Shown: one piece after another, positions 5,199 to 11,600 of the stretch
How the letters are laid out: each line of letters opens with the position of its first letter
Numbering within the stretch: position 1 is the first letter of the stretch
Assembly: GCA_002491245.1 (NCBI GenBank)
Contig: DKVO01000010.1
Coordinates: 1-21,358 of the forward strand
Direction: 5' to 3'
Source: Porphyromonadaceae bacterium UBA7176
GTDB taxonomy: Bacteria > Bacteroidota > Bacteroidia > Bacteroidales > Muribaculaceae
DNA length: 21,358 nt
Position numbers and translations under genes: made by a program
Notes under the pieces: model-generated
What the model was told of the DNA's origin: nothing
Database searches by the model: none
The model's input: the letters and a program-made list of their open reading frames with translations, nothing else

Positions 5199-7362
5199 TG
5201 TTCCATCGGTCTGTCGTGCCTACAAGGTATCCGGTGATGCGTTGCAGGCGGTCGATTGCTTTACTGCCACAGACTGGGCATGTCTCAAGGTCTGCTGATG
5301 CATCCTCATAGCCACACTCCATGCAGCGGTTGCGGTTATGGTTGACTGAGCAATATCCGATGTTGTGTTTGTCCATAAGGTCTACTATTGCCGATATGGC
5401 TTCGGGATTGTGAGTTGCATCTCCGTCTATTTCAACATAGAATATGTGTCCGCCTCCGGTAAGGGCATGATAGGGAGCTTCGATTTCTGCCTTGTGGCGT
5501 GGTGAACAATGATAATACACCGGCACGTGGTTGGAATTGGTGTAGTAGATTTTATCGGTTATTCCTGGAATGATACCGAATGATTTGCGGTCTTTGGCAG
5601 TGAATTTGCCCGACAGACCCTCGGCAGGAGTTGCGAGTACTGAATAGTTGTGCTTGTACTGTTCGCAGAAGTCGTTGATACGGCTGCGCATGTGACTCAC
5701 GATTTTAAGGCCGAGAGCTTGGGCTTCTTCACTTTCTCCGTGGTGTTTGCCGGTTAACGCGATGAGGCATTCGGCAAGGCCTATGAAGCCGATTCCGAGT
5801 GTGCCTTGGTTTATCACCGGTTCTATGGTGTCGGTTGGATTGAGATTTTCGCCTCCAGTCCATAGTTTCGACATAAGCAAAGGGAATTGCTTTGCCAATG
5901 CTGTCTTCTGGAAGTTGAAGCGGTCGTTGAGTTGACGGGCTGTAAGTTCGAGTATGTCATCAAGCTTGTTGAAGAAAGTGTCGATGCGCTCCTGTCGGTC
6001 TTGAATTGCCATGCATTCTATTCCGAGTCGTGGCAAATTAATAGTAGAGAACGAAAGGTTTCCACGTCCTACCGAAGTTTTTTCTCCAAAGCGGTTTTCG
6101 AATACGCGTGTCCGACATCCCATCGTGGCCACTTCGTAGAGATAGCGCTTAGGGTCGTCGGCTCGCCATTTCTCATGCTGGTTATATGTCGCGTCGAGAT
6201 TGACGAAGTTTGGGAAAAAGCGTCGGGCAGTCACTTTACAAGCGAGTTTATATAGATCGTAGTTACGGTCTTCTGGCAGATAGCTTACTCCTCGTTTCTT
6301 TTTCCATATTTGTATTGGAAAGATTGCCGTAGCCCCGTTGCCGACTCCCTCGTAGGTGGAATTGAGCAATTCTCGTATTATGCAGCGTCCCTCGGCCGAT
6401 GTATCTGTGCCGTAGTTTATTGAGCTGAATACTACTTGATTACCACCCCTGCTGTGGATGGTGTTCATATTGTGGATGAATGCCTCCATTGCTTGGTGTA
6501 CACGGCTTACAGTATTATTCATCGCATGTTGAGTCAGACGCTCGTCGCCTTCGAGCCCCTCGAGAGGGCGTTTGATATAATCGTCGAACGCTTGGCCTTT
6601 GAGGCGCTGTAAGTCTTGTCCTGTAAATTTTTCGAGATTTTCAATCTCTTCTATATATGAATAGCGTACAAAAGGCGCGAGATAGAAGTCAAATGCAGGA
6701 ATTGCCTGTCCTCCATGCATCTCGTTTTGAGCTGTTTCAAGCGATATGCAGGCGATGATACTCGCTGTTTCGATACGTTTGGCTGGGCGCGACTCGCCGT
6801 GTCCTGCTACGAACCCACGTTCGAGTATGTGGTCGAGAGGATGTTGCACGCATGTGAGACTTTTTGTCGGGTAATAGTCCTTGTCGTGTATGTGCAGATA
6901 ATTATGCCTCACAGCCTCGCGAGCTTCAGGGGTTAGCAGATAGTCATCGACAAAAGGCTTAGTGGTCTCGCTGGCAAACTTCATCATCATACCGGCTGGA
7001 GAGTCGGTATTCATATTTGCATTCTCGCGTGTTATATCATTACTTTTGGCTTCAATGATTTCGTGGAACATGTCACGCGTTTTGGCCTTGCGCGCGATGC
7101 TACGTTGGTCGCGGTAGGCGATGTAGCGTTTGGCAACCTCTTTTCTGGGGCTGTTCATGAGCTCAAGTTCCACCATGTCCTGTATCTCTTCTACGGTCAT
7201 ACGCTCAGAGCCGTGTGCGCCTATCCGGTCGGAGATTTTTTGTATCAGCGGTTCATCTTCGCCAAGTTCGGTAGTGAGCATGGCTTTACGGATTGCTGCT
7301 TTTATTTTTTCTTCGTTATAGCCTACGATGCGGCCATCGCGCTTGACTACTGTCTGTATCAT
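5155..7362 (-). CDS. nrdD: Anaerobic (class III) ribonucleoside-triphosphate reductase
   Basis: A 735-residue enzyme that reduces ribonucleoside triphosphates to deoxyribonucleotides in the absence of oxygen. The N-terminus carries an ATP-cone allosteric domain (MIQTVVKRDGRIVGYNEEKI, residues 1-20, and on to about 90). The long central part is the glycyl-radical barrel. Near the end are four zinc-binding cysteines (680, 683, 695, 698; CMEC and CPVC), then RITGY with Gly711 as the radical site. Length fits the family (about 700-740). It is followed, with overlap, by its activase nrdG. A consensus promoter and a palindrome lie upstream. Its presence shows that the host grows anaerobically. Confidence 0.97.
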   Translation of the reverse strand: MIQTVVKRDGRIVGYNEEKIKAAIRKAMLTTELGEDEPLIQKISDRIGAHGSERMTVEEIQDMVELELMNSPRKEVAKRYIAYRDQRSIARKAKTRDMFHEIIEAKSNDITRENANMNTDSPAGMMMKFASETTKPFVDDYLLTPEAREAVRHNYLHIHDKDYYPTKSLTCVQHPLDHILERGFVAGHGESRPAKRIETASIIACISLETAQNEMHGGQAIPAFDFYLAPFVRYSYIEEIENLEKFTGQDLQRLKGQAFDDYIKRPLEGLEGDERLTQHAMNNTVSRVHQAMEAFIHNMNTIHSRGGNQVVFSSINYGTDTSAEGRCIIRELLNSTYEGVGNGATAIFPIQIWKKKRGVSYLPEDRNYDLYKLACKVTARRFFPNFVNLDATYNQHEKWRADDPKRYLYEVATMGCRTRVFENRFGEKTSVGRGNLSFSTINLPRLGIECMAIQDRQERIDTFFNKLDDILELTARQLNDRFNFQKTALAKQFPLLMSKLWTGGENLNPTDTIEPVINQGTLGIGFIGLAECLIALTGKHHGESEEAQALGLKIVSHMRSRINDFCEQYKHNYSVLATPAEGLSGKFTAKDRKSFGIIPGITDKIYYTNSNHVPVYYHCSPRHKAEIEAPYHALTGGGHIFYVEIDGDATHNPEAISAIVDLMDKHNIGYCSVNHNRNRCMECGYEDASADLETCPVCGSKAIDRLQRITGYLVGTTDRWNNAKLAELNDRVVHK

Positions 7363-7396
7363 TGAAGGTTGAAGTTTTATTGATTGTTCGACTCTG

Positions 7397-7427
7397 CAAA
7401 GCTACGGTAATTATACGAATTGGCAAA
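7397..7427 (-). promoter_or_regulatory. Promoter of nrdDG
   Basis: On the minus strand, TTTG (complement of 7424-7427) is followed after 19 bases by TAGCTTTG (complement of 7397-7404), a full match to the Bacteroidetes promoter. Transcription would start near 7390, giving a leader of about 28 bases before the nrdD ATG at 7362. Confidence 0.8.
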
Positions 7428-7431
7428 ATTT

Positions 7432-7464
7432 AAATGCGAAATTTTTATTTAAAATTTCGCATTT
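7432..7464. promoter_or_regulatory. 14-bp perfect inverted repeat just upstream of the nrdDG promoter
   Basis: AAATGCGAAATTTT at 7432-7445 is the exact complement of AAAATTTCGCATTT at 7451-7464, with a 5-base centre. It ends 4 bases before the -33 box, the position of an activator site or an operator. It could also act as a weak terminator for xth, which ends about 100 bases upstream on the same strand, but no strong T-run follows it. The palindrome is certain; a regulatory role is inferred. Confidence 0.6.
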
Positions 7465-7538
7465 GGAAAACTTTTTAGCCTTTCTTATTTGTTATATATT
7501 TGAAAATAAGGGCTGTATAAAAATTTTTGGAAAACTTT
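7462..7538. repeat. Direct repeat TTTGGAAAACTTT between xth and nrdD
   Basis: The 13-base sequence TTTGGAAAACTTT occurs at 7462-7474 and again at 7526-7538, 64 bases apart. The first copy overlaps the last 3 bases of the palindrome. The region is AT-rich, which raises the chance of coincidence. No function can be assigned. Confidence 0.35.
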
Positions 7539-7565
7539 GCTTTGTTATGTCCTTGTTCTGGTGTA

Positions 7566-8321
7566 CTAAATTGATAGTTCGAGCGATACGGGGCAGTGGT
7601 CGCTACCTGTAATATCCGCGTGTATTTCTGCTCTGCTTATTTTATCTCTTAGGGCACCTGAAACAAGGAAGTAATCAATACGCCAACCAACGTTTTTTTC
7701 GCGTGCCCGACCACGGTAGCTCCACCAACTGTAGGCTTCTGTCTTGTCTGGATAAAGTTCGCGGAAAGTATCTACGAAACCCGATTCAAGTAATTGCCCG
7801 AAGCACTGGCGTTCGCTGTCGCTAAAGCCTGGGTTCATGCGGTTGGCTTTAGGATTGGCGAGGTCTATTTCATTATGTGCCACATTCATGTCACCGCATA
7901 CAATTACTGGTTTCTGGGCCGATAGATTTGTAAGGAAGTTGCGGAATGACTCTTCCCAATCCACACGGTAGTCAAGCCTTGCGAGTTCACTCTGCGAATT
8001 GGGGGTGTAGACAGTCACCATATAATAGTTGTCGTACTCCAATGTTATCACACGACCTTCATGGTCGTGTCGGTCGATTCCGATACCGGTTTGCACCGAT
8101 TTCGGATGGATACGGGTGAAGATAGCGGTACCTGAGTATCCTTTGCGGTCGGCATAGTTGTAATATGATTCGTAACCTTCGAGGTTGAGGTCGAGCTGTC
8201 CTGCCTGAAGCTTTATTTCCTGAAGGCAAAAAAAGTCTGCGTCAAACGATTTGAAGATGTCTTCAAACCCTTTGCCGACGATAGCCCTGAGGCCATTTAC
8301 ATTCCATGATACTAATTTCAT
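7566..8321 (-). CDS. xth: Exodeoxyribonuclease III (AP endonuclease, EEP family)
   Basis: A 251-residue Mg-dependent nuclease of base-excision repair that cuts DNA at abasic sites and degrades 3' ends. Family residues are all present: Asn7 in SWNVNGLRA, Glu35 in LQEIK, Tyr105 in VYTPNS, Asp144 and Asn146 in GDMNVAH, WRIDYFL near 213, and Asp241-His242 in GSDHCPV. Length fits ExoIII (about 250-270). The open frame continues upstream to 8705, but that extension has no homology, crosses the divergent promoter region and runs antisense to the transporter gene, so the start at 8321 is chosen. A -7 box, TAAATTTG, lies 21 bases upstream. It is divergent from the MurNAc gene run. Confidence 0.95.
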   Translation of the reverse strand: MKLVSWNVNGLRAIVGKGFEDIFKSFDADFFCLQEIKLQAGQLDLNLEGYESYYNYADRKGYSGTAIFTRIHPKSVQTGIGIDRHDHEGRVITLEYDNYYMVTVYTPNSQSELARLDYRVDWEESFRNFLTNLSAQKPVIVCGDMNVAHNEIDLANPKANRMNPGFSDSERQCFGQLLESGFVDTFRELYPDKTEAYSWWSYRGRAREKNVGWRIDYFLVSGALRDKISRAEIHADITGSDHCPVSLELSI

Positions 8322-8341
8322 CTCTGTTTTCGTTTTTATGG

Positions 8342-8349
8342 CAAATTTA
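8342..8349 (-). promoter_or_regulatory. -7 box of the xth promoter
   Basis: TAAATTTG on the minus strand fits TAnnTTTG and gives a leader of about 15 bases. There is no clear -33 TTTG at the normal distance, so the call rests on the -7 box and on its position. Confidence 0.5.
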
Positions 8350-8372
8350 GCGATAATCTGCGAGAATTTTGT

Positions 8373-8380
8373 TATCTTTG
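8373..8380 (+). promoter_or_regulatory. -7 box of the promoter for the MurNAc operon
   Basis: TATCTTTG fits TAnnTTTG. It lies 68 bases before the ATG of the AmpG-like gene, in the same 127-base divergent gap as the xth promoter. The best upstream element is TTTA at 8346-8349, with a long 23-base spacer, so the promoter may be weak or need an activator. No other promoter as good is seen before the genes that follow. Confidence 0.5.
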
Positions 8381-8448
8381 TGTTCTTTAAAACATAGGGC
8401 AGAGCCTCTATCGCCCATAAAAGCTTTTTTAACAGAAACGCATAAGTT

Positions 8449-10338
8449 ATGAGTAAGCACCGACAAGCAACCGGCCGTAGCCCGTGGGCTTGGATTCCAA
8501 CCTTGTATTTTGCCCAGGGCCTGCCATATGTGGCCGTGATGACGATATCGGTCATAATGTATAAACGCCTTGGTATATCGAATACCGATATAGCCTTGTA
8601 TACAGGTTGGCTATATCTTCCGTGGGTTATAAAGCCCTTCTGGAGTCCGTTTGTCGACATTATCAAGACCAAACGTTGGTGGACGCTTTCCATGCAGTGG
8701 ATCATAGCGTTTGCGCTCGCCGGTATTGCATTTGCTATTCCGGCTCCGTTCTTTTTTCAGCTTACATTAGCTATATTTTGGTTGGTCGGATTTACTTCCG
8801 CGACCCACGATATTGCTGCCGACGGTTTCTATATGCTTGCCCTCACAGAACATGAGCAGTCGCTTTACGTCGGCATCCGGTCTACTTTCTATCGTGTCGC
8901 CACCGTTGCTGGCCAAGGCTTGCTTGTGATTGTTGCTGGTTTGATAGAAACCAATACCGGTCTTGCTCCATTACGGATAACTGTCGATGCAGATCCGTCG
9001 GCAGAGTGGCGTCCTTGTGATCTGCAATGGACCGACGATGTCGTGCCCGACCTTGATGGTGAACTTCAGTTCATATCTGTCGTTCCAGGTACTGTTGCCA
9101 CAACCGCACCGGATAAGGTGGATAAAGATGGAGAAGTCATTTCTTTCGGGCAATATGCTGCGATGGTACGCGATTCAGTGAAGTCGATGAACGAACATAA
9201 TGGTTTTGTTGCCACTGAAGTTCGTTCGCAGGGAGTCTTGCCCTCGACTGTAATTGATGCGCCAGGCGCTTTCACCGAATGGGTCAGAGCGACATTTGGG
9301 GAAGATCGCGAACCTTACACTTTGAAACATAATAATATTGCAATCGTTGGCGTTCGTCTCAACAAGCGACCTCCGGTAGGGGAGGATATAGTGCTCAATG
9401 TCACCCACAAGAGTGGAGACCAGAGTATAAAACTTGAGCAAGCTTCTCTCTCTACTCGTTTTGTCTTCAATGACACCAATTGGGATAAAACGGCATGGCT
9501 TTGTTTTGAAATAGACAATAAACTCACGGCTCCGGCTACAGCACGTTTTGAAGGAGCGTCTGGCAACATTCCTTTTGCTTGGATGATTGTCTTCGCCGTC
9601 TTGTCTGCTTTCTTTTTCCTTGTTGCATTCTATCACAGTTGGGCCTTGCCGCGACCTTCTGGCGATGGTGCAGAAGGATCCGGCTCAAGTCCATCTGCCA
9701 TATTGCGCGATTTTTTCGAAACATTCCGTTCGTTCTTCCAGAAACCCCAGGTTTGGGTGGCGGTTGCTTTCATGCTCCTTTACCGCTTACCCGAAGCGCA
9801 GCTTGTCAAGCTGATAAATCCATTTCTTCTCGATCCGGTCGATAAGGGTGGCATGGGTTTGACTACAGGTCAAGTTGGTATTGTCTACGGTACAGTCGGT
9901 ATCATCGGTTTGACTCTCGGTGGCATCATCGGTGGTATAGCGGCTGCTAAAGGCGGTTTGAAACGTTGGCTTTGGCCTATGGCGTGGTCAATGTCGCTTA
10001 CTTGCCTCACATTTGTGTATCTCAGCTATGCAACCGATCCGTCGTTGCTGACTGTGAATATATGTGTGTTTATTGAGCAATTCGGGTATGGTTTTGGTTT
10101 CACGGCTTATATGTTATATCTGATTTACTTCTCCGAAGGTAAACACAAAACTGCCCATTACGCCATATGTACCGGTTTTATGGCCTTGGGCATGATGTTG
10201 CCTGGTATGGCTGCCGGTTGGTTGCAGGAGACAATCGGTTATCGCCATTTCTTTATCTGGACAATGATCTGTTGCGCGGCTACAATAGGTGTTTGCGCTT
10301 TTCTTAAAATCGACCCAAATTTTGGACGTAAAAAATGA
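8449..10338 (+). CDS. AmpG-like MFS permease with a large periplasmic insert
   Basis: A 629-residue inner-membrane transporter. The N-terminus WAWIPTLYFAQGLPYVAV and the next helices (DIALYTGWLYLPWVIKPFWSP) match the AmpG branch of the major facilitator superfamily. That branch imports muropeptides or anhydro-muropeptides and related sugars. I count twelve membrane segments: five up to about residue 166, one at 373-396 and six from about 434. Canonical AmpG is about 490 residues. The extra length is an insert at about 168-372 between helices 5 and 6, which with an N-in topology is periplasmic. Its second half (VGVRLNKRPPVGEDIVLNVT ... FVFNDTNWDKTAW) resembles extracellular beta-sandwich repeats. 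It is the first gene of the run and overlaps the muramidase gene by 4 bases (ATGA). The substrate is inferred from context. Confidence 0.85.
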   Translation: MSKHRQATGRSPWAWIPTLYFAQGLPYVAVMTISVIMYKRLGISNTDIALYTGWLYLPWVIKPFWSPFVDIIKTKRWWTLSMQWIIAFALAGIAFAIPAPFFFQLTLAIFWLVGFTSATHDIAADGFYMLALTEHEQSLYVGIRSTFYRVATVAGQGLLVIVAGLIETNTGLAPLRITVDADPSAEWRPCDLQWTDDVVPDLDGELQFISVVPGTVATTAPDKVDKDGEVISFGQYAAMVRDSVKSMNEHNGFVATEVRSQGVLPSTVIDAPGAFTEWVRATFGEDREPYTLKHNNIAIVGVRLNKRPPVGEDIVLNVTHKSGDQSIKLEQASLSTRFVFNDTNWDKTAWLCFEIDNKLTAPATARFEGASGNIPFAWMIVFAVLSAFFFLVAFYHSWALPRPSGDGAEGSGSSPSAILRDFFETFRSFFQKPQVWVAVAFMLLYRLPEAQLVKLINPFLLDPVDKGGMGLTTGQVGIVYGTVGIIGLTLGGIIGGIAAAKGGLKRWLWPMAWSMSLTCLTFVYLSYATDPSLLTVNICVFIEQFGYGFGFTAYMLYLIYFSEGKHKTAHYAICTGFMALGMMLPGMAAGWLQETIGYRHFFIWTMICCAATIGVCAFLKIDPNFGRKK

Positions 10339-11564
10339 AAAAAATAGTAAGTGTCATATTTGCTGTCTGTGCACTTGCCGCATCTTCGCAGGTTAAACCC
10401 GGGGTGGAAGTGTTGCGCGACAATGGTTTCGAACAATTGCAAGGCAAGCGTGTAGGTTTGATAACAAACCCTACAGGGGCCGATAATAATCTCGTGTCAA
10501 CAATCGATATCCTCGCGGCAGCTCCGGGCGTTAAGCTCGTTGCGCTTTTCTCGCCCGAACACGGTGTGCGTGGCGACGTCCATGCTGGAGATAAAGTGGC
10601 CGCATCGGTCGATAAAGCTACTGGAGTTCCGGTTCACTCTATTTATGGTAAGACACGTAAACCGACTCCGGCAATGCTCAGGGACGTGGATGTGTTGATC
10701 TACGATATCCAGGACAACGGATGCCGCTCTTTCACATTCATCTCTACAATGGGTAAGGCAATGGAAGCCTGTGCTGAGCAAGGTAAAAAATTCATGGTAC
10801 TTGATCGTCCTAACCCAATAAGTGGAAATAAAGTCGAAGGCAATCTGGTGGAAGATTCGTGTATTTCGTTCGTCAGTCAATTCCCGATTCCCTATCTCTA
10901 CGGTCTTACTCCTGGAGAACTTGCAACTTACCTCGTTGGCGAAGGGCTTGTGGGTAAAGGAAAGACTTTGGACCTCGAGGTCATTCCTATGGAAGGTTAT
11001 ACGCGCGATATGGACTTCAGGGCTACAGGTATGCCTTGGGTGTTGCCGTCGCCACATATGCCCGTACCAGAGACATGCCTTTATTATCCGGCATCCGGTA
11101 TCCTTGGCGAACTTTATCAGATATCAATAGGGGTGGGGTATACCGAGCCATTCAAACTTTTCTGTGCCTCATGGATTGATGCTGAAGACCTTTCTGCTAA
11201 ATTAAATGCCAGGAATATCCCGGGCGTACGCTTCCGTCCGATTCACATCAAACCGTTCTATTCTACCGGTAAAGGTGAAAATCTTGCAGGAGTGGAGCTG
11301 TATGTGACCGATGTCGATAAGGCTCCGCTGTCGTTGATTCAGTTCTATATAATGGATCAGCTTGCTGCCGATTATCCTCGCGAAGGCCGTTTGTTCGACA
11401 AGGCTACGCCTGAGCGTAAGAATATGTTCGACAAAGTTGTTGGCAGTAAAAACATTCGTCGTCTGTTCTCAAAGCGGTATAAGGTTGCCGATATCGAGGA
11501 TTATTGGAATAAAGATAACGATAGTTTCCGTCGTAAATCGGCCAAATATTATTTATACCGCTGA
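10335..11564 (+). CDS. namZ: Exo-beta-N-acetylmuramidase, NamZ/DUF1343 family
   Basis: A 409-residue protein with an N-terminal signal peptide (about residues 1-19, MKKIVSVIFAVCALAASSQ), so it is exported. The rest is the DUF1343 domain (CAZy GH171), whose characterised members remove MurNAc from the non-reducing end of peptidoglycan fragments. Conserved blocks visible are ITNPTG (43-48), FSPEHGVRG with the probable catalytic Glu75, SIYG (102-105), YDIQDNGCRSFTF (123-135) and LDRPNP (156-161). Length matches the family. It overlaps the transporter by 4 bases. In this context it would release free MurNAc, or a MurNAc disaccharide end, in the periplasm or at the surface, for import and then phosphorylation by MurK. 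The family is confident; the role is supported by murK and murQ downstream. Confidence 0.9.
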   Translation: MKKIVSVIFAVCALAASSQVKPGVEVLRDNGFEQLQGKRVGLITNPTGADNNLVSTIDILAAAPGVKLVALFSPEHGVRGDVHAGDKVAASVDKATGVPVHSIYGKTRKPTPAMLRDVDVLIYDIQDNGCRSFTFISTMGKAMEACAEQGKKFMVLDRPNPISGNKVEGNLVEDSCISFVSQFPIPYLYGLTPGELATYLVGEGLVGKGKTLDLEVIPMEGYTRDMDFRATGMPWVLPSPHMPVPETCLYYPASGILGELYQISIGVGYTEPFKLFCASWIDAEDLSAKLNARNIPGVRFRPIHIKPFYSTGKGENLAGVELYVTDVDKAPLSLIQFYIMDQLAADYPREGRLFDKATPERKNMFDKVVGSKNIRRLFSKRYKVADIEDYWNKDNDSFRRKSAKYYLYR

Positions 11565-11600
11565 TTTGGAACTTTCAGGCAATTTAATGTCGGTGATTAT

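Noticed and set aside
7484..7510. A 7-bp inverted repeat CTTATTT/AAATAAG and a plus-strand TATATTTG
   Set aside because: The region is very AT-rich and no plus-strand gene follows, so both are likely chance.
8322..8705. A 128-residue N-terminal extension of exonuclease III
   Set aside because: ExoIII proteins start at the MKLVSWNVNG block. The extension lies across the divergent promoters and is antisense to the transporter gene.
11584..11597. A 14-base match (TTTAATGTCGGTGA) between the start of the dehydrogenase gene and the tRNA junction near 4370-4383
   Set aside because: One match of this length within 21 kb is expected by chance, and there is no flanking similarity.
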